Shown: positions 50,656-61,721 of the stretch, one piece after another
How positions within the stretch are numbered: the first letter of the stretch is position 1
How the letters are laid out: each line of letters opens with the position of its first letter
Assembly: GCA_019321725.1 (NCBI GenBank)
Contig: CM033105.1
Span: forward strand, 17,825,861 to 17,889,860
Direction: 5' to 3'
Source: Paulownia fortunei
Lineage: Eukaryota; Streptophyta; Magnoliopsida; Lamiales; Paulowniaceae
Length of the DNA: 64,000 bases
Program-made: the position numbers and the translations under genes
Notes under the pieces: generated by a model
What the model saw: only the letters and a program-made list of their open reading frames with translations
What the model was told of the DNA's origin: nothing
Database searches by the model: none

Positions 50656-51091
50656 CAAGGTTCGTGCGTTTCTGATACTTTTCGATTATGTTTATTTAAT
50701 ATATGTGATAGATTAAATATTTATATGTGTGATTGGTTTTGAATCAATTAATTTCTTTGTTTGGGATTAATATTATTAATCGTTTTAAATGTTAAAACGT
50801 TTTAAGAATTGAGATGAGTTAAGAAATTGGATTTCTTAATTTTCAAGAATTTCAAGATTTATGATATCTTGAATTTCTTGATCCAAAAATTTCAAGATTT
50901 GTGAAATTTTGAATTTCTTGAAACGTGGCATGAAATAAAAAAAATCAAATAAGTTGATTTATTGATTAAGAAAATTAGTTTTTATCAAGTTTTTCAAATT
51001 TTCTTGATGAGATCAATAAACTATGAAATCAAGATTTTGTGAAAATCTTGAATTCTTGGACATTTTAAAAAAAAAAAATTGGAGTGCCGAC
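50656..51091 (+). other. Internal leader of the truncated Copia-like element
   Basis: AT-rich non-coding DNA with repeated 'ATTTCTTGAA' or 'TTTCAAGATTT' words (50840-50930), between the primer site and the GC-rich minisatellite. No gag was found. Confidence 0.5.
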
Positions 51092-51322
51092 CACCCGACG
51101 TGTGACGTCGGGTGGGCTGCCAGTCACCCGGCGTGCGGGCGCCGGGTCACCCGCTGTCACCCGACCTGCGGGCGCCCAGCCACCCAACGTGTGACGTCGG
51201 GTGGGCTGTCGGCCACCCGACATCAGGCGCCGGGCCGCCCGTTCTTACCCGACGTGTGAGATCGGGTGGGCTGCAGGCCACCCGAAGTCGGGCGTCGGGT
51301 CGCTCGCTGGCACCCGGCGTGC
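51092..51322 (+). repeat. CpG-rich 33-bp minisatellite
   Basis: Seven and a half units begin with CACCC(G/A) and are mostly 32-33 bp, with one shortened to 23. Two types roughly alternate: one with GACGTGTGACGTCGGGTGGG and one with a GGGCGCCGGG-like centre. Most units are self-complementary (CCCGACGT...ACGTCGGG) and could form hairpins. GC content is far above the surroundings and CpG is dense. Open frames through it are repeat artefacts. Confidence 0.9.
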
Positions 51323-51344
51323 TTATTTAATTCCATTTATTGGT

Positions 51345-52095
51345 TAAATGTGCTTTATAGGTACTTGTTCAAATTAAAATAATATGTTAATAACAAGGCT
51401 TTTCTAGAAGGATCAATGGTTGAGGATTATATTGTTGAAGAATGCTTAACGTTCTGCTTAATGTATATGAATGATATTGAGACACAATTCAAAAAAGTAA
51501 AACGTAATTATGAAAGGTGTAGAGATATATCACAACAAAGCTTGTTTGTGTTTTTTGAGAACTCACGTCTCATAAAAATCATTGAAACAGGTGCGTGCAT
51601 ATATTTTGAAGAATTGCGACGAAGTGTTGGCATTTGTGAGGTACTTTATTATTGCATATTATAACTATGTGTTTGTTTTAACTTTCATGTGAATCACATA
51701 TTTTAAGCTTAAAATGAGTTTTTAATTTGTAATTTAGTGAACACAAGAAAGAATTGAAATGAAATGGTTGTGCCAACGTGGAAAATAAGCATGAGGAGTC
51801 TTTTGCAGAATGGTTTGAATAACGAGTAAGTCTTTTTTAAGTTTGTTACTATTTTTTTCATAATGCTTATTTTCATAGATCATTTCTTAAGTCAATTCTA
51901 CTAATAGATCACATTGGAATCAACCGAAGAAAATCAACTTGTTAGTAAGGATCTCCTGCACTTGTCCTATGGGCCTGATAAACGGGTAACTCATTATGAG
52001 GCTTGCATTGTGAATGGATTATGGTTTCACACTAAACAACGTGAGATGAATAAAAGAACTCAGAATTCTGGTGTGGTGGTAAAAATTGAACCATG
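51345..52095 (+). pseudogene. C-terminal part of a CACTA TNP2-type transposase (DUF4218/DUF4216), broken
   Basis: After a possible acceptor TTTATAG at 51359, the block 51411-51500 reads GSMVEDYIVEECLTFCLMYM then NDIETQFKK. This is the 'EGYIVEECLTFC..YL..IETRFN' end of DUF4218. Near 51770-51825 is the 'WLCQRGK..HEESFAEWF' segment, and 51914-52085 gives GPDKRVTHYEACIVNGLWFH and RTQNSGVVVK, a DUF4216 match. These are the C-terminal domains of plant CACTA TNP2 transposases. Stops separate them. The catalytic domain is absent. Confidence 0.85.
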
Positions 52096-52314
52096 AAGCA
52101 CCTTTGTAACATAATGCTTAACTATTCCATACTCGAATAAACCAGCTTCAACATCATCTCGATTCTGGTAATAAACATTATTGCACTTTTTACAAGGACA
52201 TCTAATCTTTTTCGATGGTTTAGTTGAAGAATATGTAAAATCCAGGAACTGTTGAACTCCATTTTCATACTGAGGGAGTGTCCTATCCTCAAGCGTCATC
52301 CAACTTTTGGCCAT
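52086..52314 (-). pseudogene. N-terminal transposase-associated domain of a CACTA transposase, inverted
   Basis: The frame starts at 52314 with MAKSWMTLEDRTLPQYENGV and contains KIRCPCKKCNNVYYQNRDDV, the zinc-binding core of the PF13963 domain. That domain is normally the very N-terminus of TNP2 proteins. It ends near 52086, where it runs into the C-terminal fragment on the opposite strand. Only about 75 residues are kept. Confidence 0.85.
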
Positions 52315-52944
52315 TTCAAAACCTACACATGTATAATAAAATACTTTTAAGTGGTAAATAAAACCCCTATAATTTGTTTGAAACTAAAAACTTACAGTAT
52401 ATATAAATGAATTAAAAGAGAATAAACTAATTTTAAAAGAGTAAAATCATAAACGATTCTAAATTAAGCTACTAGCTAAATACAATGTATAGAAGTATAA
52501 GTTTGTTAGAAATATAAATGACAAATGCATTAATTATGAGTTCCATAGTCAAAATTTCATTTATATATTTAAGCACAACAATACCATCATCACATTAACC
52601 AAGGCAGGAATATGCATAAGTTTAAACATTTCCTATGTAAATCCATGATAGATGCATGCAAGAAAATAAGTATATCAATATTGGTCCATTGGAGAAGCAT
52701 CAACTAGAGATATACCATGGAGAAGAGGTGGTGAAGAACTATATTGACTAACTTTTGTGAATTAAAGACATTTTATTTCGGTTCAAAATTCTATTATTTG
52801 AAACTTTAAGCCCATTATGCAACTATTTCATATTAACTGTTTGAGACATTCTGTCAAACACCAAATAGATGAACTCAAACAAATACATGTTATTTTTCCA
52901 ATCTAAAAAATCCCAACAGAGAGCAAGAAAATAATGCAACCTCT
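52315..52944. other. Intergenic DNA, no gene recognised
   Basis: AT-rich; probably the flank of the rearranged CACTA element, but no CACTA terminus was found. Confidence 0.45.
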
Positions 52945-52949
52945 GATTG

Positions 52950-54695
52950 TGGTCGGTTATCGTAGACCTACCAAATTTAAACCTTACTTTTCAATAATTT
53001 TTTAATAAGTATAGAGTGAGTAAGAGTTGATCCCATGAGGATCAAGGCTAACTGATTTACTATCGACTCACTAACTAAGAAATTTAATTTCAAAATTGCT
53101 AACCTAAAGTTAAGACTCAACAAGTAAACTCTAAAAATAAATAACAAACGATTGGGGGGATTGATTTGAGTAACTAAGTGGCAGAAATTAAAACTAATTA
53201 AAATATAAAGCAATCAAAATCAAAACAACAATCAACAATCGATTAAAGTAGGTTGAAGTTTCATTCGCCACCATTAGACAATGGGTTGTAATTTCATATC
53301 AATATTATGAATAATTTCCCAATGAAATTATCAACCGTAGACAATAACAAGTTCTACTGCCCCAATTTTTTCTTGGTTGCTCGTTAGATAGAACGAGCTC
53401 TATATCTAATTTTCTACCCACCAAATAACATAGAAAAAGCTCTCTAGATTTAATCCAATGGATGCATTAAAACAAGAAAGATAGATTGAACAACACACAA
53501 GCAAGGGTTATCTAACTTAGGTTATATTTTTTATTACAATTAACAAAAATATCCCATAATCATTAATTATAATTTACTACACATAATTAGAAATTCAAGA
53601 CAATTACGGATCTAAAATCTCTAATCTATTTATAGGGAGTTCTCAAACCCAATTAGGTTGTGCACCCAAACAAAGAAAGAAAATACCCATAAGACATTAA
53701 GCATAGAAAAAGATAAATAACTTCAATTGAAAAGTTGGTCAATAATATCAAACACTTAATTACAAAAGCTCATGTCTAGGGCTTTAAAATCAACCTCAAC
53801 CAAGAAGGAAGTTTAGCCTAACATGATAAAAATTAACAAAAAAATTAAAATTAACGACATTGGGAATCAAATAAACTTATTGGTTGAAAAAAATAGTTGA
53901 GGTTGATGGTAGATTATGGATGTCTCCTCCTCCAAGCCTCTTCCACTTTGTCTTCCTTGAAGTTTCAAAACCTCAAAAGTGCTTTCAAAAGATGGATGTG
54001 ATTTCTAGAAGAGTGAGTGAATCTGAAATTTCATTGTGTGTTAGAGGATAGTGTCTTTTTATAAAGTGTGAGATGGTGATGTGATTTGATGTAAAGTATG
54101 TTGTGCATTTGGTATAAAATGTGTAAGGTGTATTATGTATTTTGTGTAAAGTGAGTAATGTGTATTGTAAAGTATGTAATGTATGTGGTGTGATATATGT
54201 ATCTAGTGTATACATATCACAAACATGTGATAAAAGATATAAAGGGTCGCCAATTATCACCACTTCAAGAAAAAACATCATTTTTGTCACACGGATGGCG
54301 TCTAGGCGCCTTGTTCTCTATTTTGATTGGCGCCTAGGTGCCGTTTCTACTATTTTTGTTCCTTTAGTTCAGTTTCTGACACGGTTTAGTTATTTTCAAC
54401 TGATTTTTGACCTCTTTATAAGCTTAATTAGATTTTTATGTCTTCATAACAATTGTATCCCTATTTGTTTTCTTTTTGTAGCCACTTGAATCAGATCAAT
54501 ATCACATTTATATAGAGAGTTATGTCAAAAATACAAAGATTGCCATATCTTGAAGTTTTAGTGCACGTTTGACTTTTTAACCGATTTTTTCTATTTGAAA
54601 TAAATTGAATTGGGAAAAATTGACAACATGGAAGTTGTAGATATATCTCTTATATTTCCAATAAACCAAGAATCAGGTCCATAGGGCTTTGGATC
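52950..54695 (-). repeat. 3' LTR of the Athila element, truncated at its U3 end
   Basis: It aligns with 61722-63393, including ATAAGTATAGAGTGAGTAAG, CCTCCTCCAAGCCTCTTCCA and AATCAGATCAATATCACAT. The similarity stops near 54695. The last 205 bp of the other LTR, up to TTATCA, have no counterpart here, and a (TG)n run follows at about 54727-54752. A 50-bp segment (TGGAAATTATCAACCG region near 53300-53400) is present here but absent at 62080. Confidence 0.85.
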
Positions 54696-56202
54696 AGAAA
54701 ATACACTTCCACAACCATCATACTTAAGTGTGTGTGTGTGTGTGTGTGTGTGAATAGCCATTGTCAATAGTGATGAAACCATGCATGATTCAAATAAGTG
54801 AATTATCATAGAAGCTCACAAAAGCCATCACCCGATTTCTAATGAAATAGTCAAACATCATAGGCTCTTCCTTTAGCACACATTTTCACTATACCGAAGG
54901 CACCACTTGAAATCGAAAGGTATTTAACAATAGTTGTAATGGGCCCAAGGGGGTAGTGTGTGACAAAAGAAAGAAAAGGATAGGATGCAACAAAGATTCT
55001 AAAAACTTTGTGGAATGAGAGACATAAATCTCATCAAAGAATGATTCTCACAATCCACAAGTTTCAACATCGGGTCCTAATATCATTATGTTGGACCCTT
55101 TTTCATCATTCTCACCGACTTTATAATATCCCATTTTTAGTTGCAACTGATAATTTATTTTTCAATATTTTGCAACTTTCTTTCTTTTTTTCTTTTTTTT
55201 TGTATATATATATATATTTTCAATATTTTTCCCTTCTTTCCTTCTTTGTTTGAGCTCCCACACACTTATCTTATGTTTCAACCCAAATTTCTTTTGCAAG
55301 TTCACCTTGTCATCGAAGTGTCTCTCAAGTTTCAATTTATTTTTAGAACAAGGGTAGGATAATAGTATAATTAGGCTAGGTAAGAAGATATGGTTACAAT
55401 TGAAATAGCTTATTCAATAAAAGGCTCAAAGTGGTTCACTATGGGGGATCTTCTTCTTGGAACATCGTAAGAGGAACAAGTTAATTTGGCCATGGTGCTA
55501 GAAAGTCTAGTGCCTTAATCATTTTTCAAGTGACACTCAATCAGTCGTTCACCTCAATAGACCTCCAAAAGAGTTCTAATATTCAACTTTCACATGTCGA
55601 AACCTTAGTGATAATTAAAGTAAGGGTATAAGAACTACCTATTTTGACATACTTGTCTTCATACCAAAGAACATAGCTATTTGTGCAAAAAGAGTTGAGT
55701 ATGATCATCACGAAAAATAAATCAACCAAAGAATAATATCAAGGTCCAAAACAACACCTATCGTCAAACACAACCATGTCATTCATGCTCCATTCTCTCA
55801 TCATAAAAGTTGGAAGAATACCTAGGACTCAAAAATTTAAAATCTAGACATAAATAAAACAAAACAAGGAAAAATAAGTAAAATAAAATTCAAAAAAAAT
55901 AAAATAAATAAAATATAAGTCTAAATTCTTCCCCCCACACTTAATTCTTATATTGTCCTTAATGTAAGCCTAGGCTACTAAAATAAAGAATTAAATGCAA
56001 AAAAGGTTGGATTGTATACATAAAATAAAGCAAAATAAAAGGACTATATATAAAACAAAATAGATAGAAAGAAAAGAGAGTGAGAGTTAGAGAGATCAAA
56101 TCTTTTATTGTAAGCTCTCAATACCTTCTTTTCCATCCGTTGGGTTGCCTCCCAATAAGCGTTTGGTTTAACGTCCTCAACCCGACAGCGTCTTTTTTTT
56201 TT
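54696..56202 (-). other. 3' non-coding region of the Athila element
   Basis: There is no env-like frame. It contains a (TG)n tract (about 54727-54752), the word CCCCCCACACTTAATTCTTA near 55932 that recurs in this 3' region of Athila/Tat elements, and a T-run at 56192-56202 just after the integrase stop. The purine tract before the LTR could not be located because the LTR end is lost. Confidence 0.55.
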
Positions 56203-57360
56203 TTACTCATCAACATAAGTCGGCTCATAAATGGGTGTCTCATCTACACTCTTCGAATGAAAATACTCATAGTAAGGTTTCAACCTCTGGCCATTTACTA
56301 TGAATATCTTGTCTGTTTTCAAACTTTGTATTTCAATTTCACCATAAGGAAAGACATTAAAAATAATAAAAGGACCAACCCAATGGGAGTGTAATTTACC
56401 TGAAAATAACTTAAGATGTGAATAAAATAGAAGAACTTTTTGACCAATGACAAAGTCTTTTCTAGAAATCATCCTATTATGAAATGCCTTAGTCTTCTCT
56501 TTATAGATCCGGGAATTTTCATAGGCATCATTACGAATCTTCTCAAGCTCTTGGAGTTGTAACTTCCTTTGTTCCCCTACTACATCCATCTCCATATTGC
56601 ATTGTTTCACTGCCCACCATGCTTTATGCTTTTGCTCCACCAAAAGGTGACAAGGCTTCCCATAAACTAACCGATAGGGGGACATGCCAATGGGAGTTTT
56701 GTAAGTTGTTCGATATGCCCATAAGGTATCATCAAGGCAAATGCTCCAATCTTTCCTATTCATTTTAACTGTTTTCTTAAGGATAGACTTGATCTCCCTA
56801 TTGGACACATTCTCTTGCCCACTTGTGTGTAGATAGTATGATGTGAAAACTCGATGTGTGATGTTATACTTCTTAAAAAGAGCTTCCACTAACCTATTGC
56901 AAAAGTGGGTGCCTTTATCGCTAATCATGGCCTGGGGCATGCCAAACCTTGCAAAAATATAGGACTTGATAAAATATACTACAGTTTTTGAATCATTAGT
57001 CCGAGTGGATTTAGCTTCCACCTACTTTGAGATATAATCGACAGCAAGTATAATGTAAAGATTACCAAAAAAAGAGGAAAAGGGGCCCATGAAATCAATG
57101 CCCCAAACATCAAAAATTTCAACAATAAGTATAGGAGTTTGTGGTATTTGATTCCTTGGTCCCAAGTTACCTATCATTTGACACCGATCACAAGACTTGC
57201 AATGATGATAGGCATCCTTGAATAATGAAGGCCAATAGAAACCACTTTCAAGCACCTTAAGGGCAGTCCGTTTTGGTCTAAAATGTCCACCACATGTAAG
57301 GGAATGACAAAATTTTAGAATGGAAATAAAATCACTTTCATGCACGCACCTCCTTATCAC
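56203..57360 (-). pseudogene. Athila integrase, nearly intact core
   Basis: The zinc-binding part reads FCHSLTCGGHFRPKRTA and HHCKSCDRCQMIGN (57022-57360), an HHCC pattern. The catalytic core shows VWGIDFMGPF (first Asp), a stop at the domain joint near 57022, then [20 protein letters not shown] (second Asp) and [19 protein letters not shown] with the Glu. The C-terminal part ends [18 protein letters not shown] at 56203. This 272-codon frame is the longest in the window. One in-frame stop (57019-57021) separates the two halves. It would insert the DNA copy into the genome. Confidence 0.92.
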
Positions 57361-57525
57361 TTGATCGGAACAATGCTTCCAAAGGTATGGATAATGTAGT
57401 ATTTAGCATCGCTCTTGATCTTTTCTTTTTGTACCTTAGTCAATTCGTCTGTCAATCTCCCAGTGACTAAGAAATTAATAATATAGGCATACCAAGAGGC
57501 TGCCACACTCATTGCTAGAAGTTGC

Positions 57526-59121
57526 TCATAATGGCAATGCATCTTCCTCGTGTACCAACATACTAAGATAGTCCGCAACCAAGTTCTCAGACCCCTTTTT
57601 GTCCTTGATTTTCAAGTCAAACTCTTGCATAAGAAGGATCCATCGAATAAGTCGTGGTTTAGCATCCTTCTTGGTGAGCAAGTACCTAAGGGCTACATGA
57701 TCGGAATAAATAATTATTTTTGTACCAATCAAATATGCAGAGATTTTTCTAAAGCAAAAATAACTGCCAAAAATTCCTTTTCAATGGTAGAATAGTTGAG
57801 TTGGGCATCATTTAAAGTACGCAATGCATAGTGAATATCATAAGGAGTTCGCCCTACTCACTGCCCTAATATGGCACCAACTGCATAGTCACTTGCATCG
57901 CATATAAGTTCAAAAGAAAGTTCCCAATTTAGTGGTTGGGCGATAGGTGTTGAGATGAGAAGTTCCTTGAGCTTGCTAAAAGCTAGCATGCAATTGTCAT
58001 CAAACTCAAAAGTCACATCTTTTTGAAGCAATCTACACAAGGGAAGTGCTATTTTGAAAAAACCTTTAATAAACCTATGATAAAAACCTGCATGTCATAG
58101 AAAAGAGCGAATCTCCCCTTGTGGGTGGAGGTAAGGAACGCACAAGATCAATCTTAGATTTATCAAACTCAATCCCTCTAGAAGAGATTACATGCCCCAA
58201 CATTATTCCTTGATCAACCATAAAATAACATTTCTCCCAATTGAGCACAAGATTAGTTTCAATGCATCTTTGAAGTACAAGTAGAAGGCTATCTAGGCAT
58301 TTGTCAAATGAATCACCATAAATACTGAAATCGTCCATGAATACCTCTATCATGTTCTCAATGTACTTGGAGAAAATGCTCACCATACACCTTTGAAATG
58401 TGGCTAATGCATTACAAAGTCCGAATGGCATGCGTTGGTAGGCAAATGTACCAAATGGGTAAGTAAAGATAGTATTCTCTTGATCCTCTAGAGCAATAAC
58501 GATTTGATTGTACCCTGAGTAGCCATCAAGAAAGCAATAATGAGTATGAACGGATAATCGTTCAAGCATTTGATCAATAAAAGGTAAAGAAAAATGATCT
58601 TTGTTAGTAGAAGAGTTAAGCTTCCTATAATCAATGCAAACTCGTCATCCGGTTTGAACTCTTTGAGGTACTAACTCTTGGCAATCATTTTGTACTACAG
58701 TGATGTCGGACTTCTTAGGAACCACTTGGACCGGGCTTACCCACTTGCTATCTAAAATAGGGTAAATGACCCCAACATTAAGAAGTTTTAATATCTCTTT
58801 CTTCACAACTTCCATCATGGGTGGGTTCAATCGCCTTTAGGCCTCCCTCGTGAGTTTGGATCCCTCTTCTAGTAAAATTCGGTGCATGCACATAAATAGG
58901 CTAATTCCTTTAATATCAGCAATAGTCCATCCAATAGCCATCTTGTACTCATGGAGCATCCTAATAAGCTTAGTCTCTTGTGTATCGGTGAGATCTTTAG
59001 CAATAATAACTGGAAGTGTTTCTTTCTCGCCCAAATACTCATATTTGAGATGCTCTGGGAATGGTTTGAGCTCTAATGTAGGTGTCTGCACCACATAAGG
59101 TAAAAGTCTCTCATTTGTCAA
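57526..59121 (-). pseudogene. Athila reverse transcriptase and RNase H, broken
   Basis: The upstream linker is at 58837-59121 (LPVIIAKDLTDTQETKLIRM, IGWTIADIKGIS). RT motifs are SKWVSPVQVVPKKSD (58645-58830), then DGYSGYNQIVIALEDQENTI, MPFGLCNALATFQRCM and FMDDFSIYGDSFDKCL with the FMDD catalytic box in 58075-58569. RNase H follows at 58040-57858 (ELSFELICDASDYAVGAILG) and 57732-57526 ([33 protein letters not shown]). Catalytic acids are visible in each domain, but frames are broken near 58630, 58075 and 57850. Confidence 0.92.
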
Positions 59122-59143
59122 TGGAAAAGCAATTTAAGAGATA

Positions 59144-60222
59144 TCATACTTTGCATTTTGTGAAAATGAGTCCAATCCTTCCACTGTTTTCTCCACATTT
59201 TCCAAGCACATCCATCTTTATCTCTTTCAAGTCCTCCATGTAAAGATTGTTCCTCAATACAACATCCAATCCATCATTGCTAGTCAATCCAAACATTTGT
59301 TGAGTTATAGAATCAATAATATCAATTGCAAAAAATAGAATGTGCATCACTAGGATACCTGATAGCTTCAAAAATATTAAATATAATTATCTCACCATCA
59401 AATTTCATAAATAATGTGCCATCGTGAACATCAATTTTAGTCCGAGCTATTTTTAGGAATGATCTCCCTAAGAGAATGGGTGTAGAATGTAAGGATCTAT
59501 CATCTTCTATCTCAAGAATATAAAAATCCACGGGAAAAACCAATCCATTCACTTGTAACAAAACATCCTCTACAACTCCTTTAGGGTATGCATTTGATCT
59601 ATACGATAATTGAACAACAACACCAGTTTCTTCTAAAGGGCCTAGATTTAAAGAAACATAAATGGCATATAGCATGACATTGATTGATGCACATAAATCT
59701 AACATGCTGATGTTACCAATAGTACAAGGGATGGTGAAAGTACTCGAATCATTGCACTTTAGAGGGAGTTTCTTTTGAAGAACTACTGAAACATTCTCCC
59801 CCATACTTAATTTTTCATCTCCCCTCAACTTTCTTTTATTGGTGCATTTTCTTGATAAATTTGGCATAGCGAGGCACTTACTTAATAGCATCAAGAAGAG
59901 AGATGTTTACCTCCACTTTTCGAAAAGTTTCAAGGATCTCATTTTTCTGCTCCTCTTTCTTAGACTTTGCTAACATGCTGGGAAAAAGTGGAGGTGTTAT
60001 ATAAGTATGAGAGAGAAATTTAGGAATGATTACCGACTTTGGATTCTCCTTGACTACGGGTGGTTGAGTAGGAGAATGAGAATCATCTAAGAAAGAGATG
60101 GTATTGTTTGACTCGCCATTCTCAACCTCTTTGGATACTTCTTTTGTTGGCAAATTATGAGACTCCAATTGTTTTTTGATTCTTAGAGTTATGGCACTTG
60201 CATTTTCCTTAGGATTCACCAC
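59144..60222 (-). pseudogene. Athila aspartic protease region, broken
   Basis: The segment 59322-59894 reads LPLKCNDSSTFTIPCTIGNI, then MLDLCASINVMLYAIYVSLNLG. The Athila protease active-site word is DLGAS, here DLCAS with the Asp kept and Gly lost. PILLGRSFLKIARTKIDVHDG (quoted in part: LLGRSFLKIARTKIDV) is the conserved C-terminal flap. The Lys/Glu-rich linker from gag lies at 59878-60222. Confidence 0.85.
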
Positions 60223-60280
60223 GTTGGGAAGATAACTTGCCCGATCCTTGTGTTTTCAATCGGCTTAAGCTAGTGGCTAT

Positions 60281-61609
60281 TTATCCCACTTGATTCTCAA
60301 TATGTTGGAGATGGGTTTGTGTGGTTTGTTGAAATTGCATAGTATTAGTAGCAAGTGCTTTTACTAGATCCTCCAAGGATTCGCCCGATTGTTGTGGAGA
60401 TTGGAAATGTGGTTGCACATTCAGTTGGTGAAAACTTGGTGGTCGGTTTGGCATTTGAAATGGAGTTGTTTGTTGTTGTTGGTTCCCGTATCTCAAATTG
60501 GGATGATCATTCCATCCTTCATTATAAATGTTAGAGAAAGTATTATATCTTTTCCATGGTTGACCCAAAAAAGCACCAATCATATTTGCTTGCTCCATAG
60601 AACTTTTTGGAGAGATAGACATATATTCGTGGGATGCCCTACCATGCAACATACTCCACATGCTTTGACTTGTTTTCCTACTGCCATTTTTTGCACTAAA
60701 GAGGTGAGGTGTGAGAGATTTTATTCAAGAAGTGATGTGCTCACCTCATTAACTCTCTTAGGTGGTGGTGGTGGATCATTACGGGTGATGAATTGTTGAG
60801 AATTTGTAGCCATATTTGCAATTAGATTTCTTGCGGCCTTGGGTGTCTTGTCAACTAAAGTCACTCCACTTGCAGCATCAATCATGCTTCTTTCCATTGG
60901 AATCAGCCCCTCATAGAAATATTGAATGAAAAGTTGATCACTAATTTGATGATAAGGACAACTGGCGCATAACTTCTTGAATCTTTCCCAATACTCATAA
61001 AGTGATTCCCCATTGTATTGTTGAATCTCACATATTTATTTTGAATGCTCCCTGCCTTGGATACTGGAAAATACCTCTCAAGAAACACCCTTCGCATTTT
61101 ATTCCATATGCTAATCGTGTCAGATGGTAGATAATAAAGCCACTCATTTGCTAAATCCTCCAATGAAAAGGAAAGGCAATGAGCTTGATGTTTTCTTCTG
61201 AAATGCTAGCCGATTTCATACTAGAGCACACGACATGAAATTCCTTCAAATGTTTATTTGGATCCTCTCCCGCAAAACCATGGAATGTAGGCAAAAGATG
61301 AATCATCCCAGATTTGAGTTCAAATCCGGCTTTCAAATTGGGATAGGTGATATACAATGGTTGATTTTCCAAATTAGGAGCAACCAACTTCTTCAATGTT
61401 TTATGATTATGTGTTATTTCAATAGTTTTGGATTGATGAGGAGTTTCAAAAGTAGGAGGAAGGGCTTCAAACTCAAGCTTGAGTGGTGAATTGATTGGAG
61501 GTATAGGTGGAAGTAGTGGTAATAGTGACAACGGTGTGTTCAAATTAATCCGAATTTGCTCAAGTCTCAGCCTCAAGTCCTCGGATGACATAAAACCTAA
61601 AAATAACAA
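60281..61609 (-). pseudogene. Athila gag, broken
   Basis: It starts at 61609 (MLFLGFMSSEDLRLRLEQIR). It contains PNLKAGFELKSGMIHLLPTF and GEDPNKHLKEFHVVC, then in another frame NEWLYYLPSDTISIWNKMRR and FLERYFPVSKAGSIQNKYV (61163 down). These are classic Athila/Tat gag motifs. The tail at 60281-60661 is Gln/Pro-rich (NQQQQTTPFQMPNRPPSFHQ). At least two frameshifts are seen near 61150 and 60900. Gag would form the virus-like particle. Confidence 0.85.
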
Positions 61610-61697
61610 GAAAACAAACTAAGATAAACTAACAAAAAAAAATAAGTAAAGTAAAATGAAAAACAGAAAAGGATAATGAATCAATTAGACATTTGGT

Positions 61698-61715
61698 TCC
61701 CCAACAATAGAGCCA
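61698..61715 (-). other. Primer binding site, decayed tRNA-Asp type
   Basis: The minus strand reads TGGCTCTATTGTTGGGGA, six bases after the 5' LTR. The usual Athila primer site is TGGCGCCGTTGCCGGGGA. Thirteen of eighteen bases agree and most differences fall at CpG positions. Confidence 0.75.
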
Positions 61716-61721
61716 AAAACT

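Noticed and set aside
51023..51330. Two overlapping frames of 72-78 codons rich in Pro, Arg, Gly and His
   Set aside because: They are translations of the 33-bp minisatellite in two frames.
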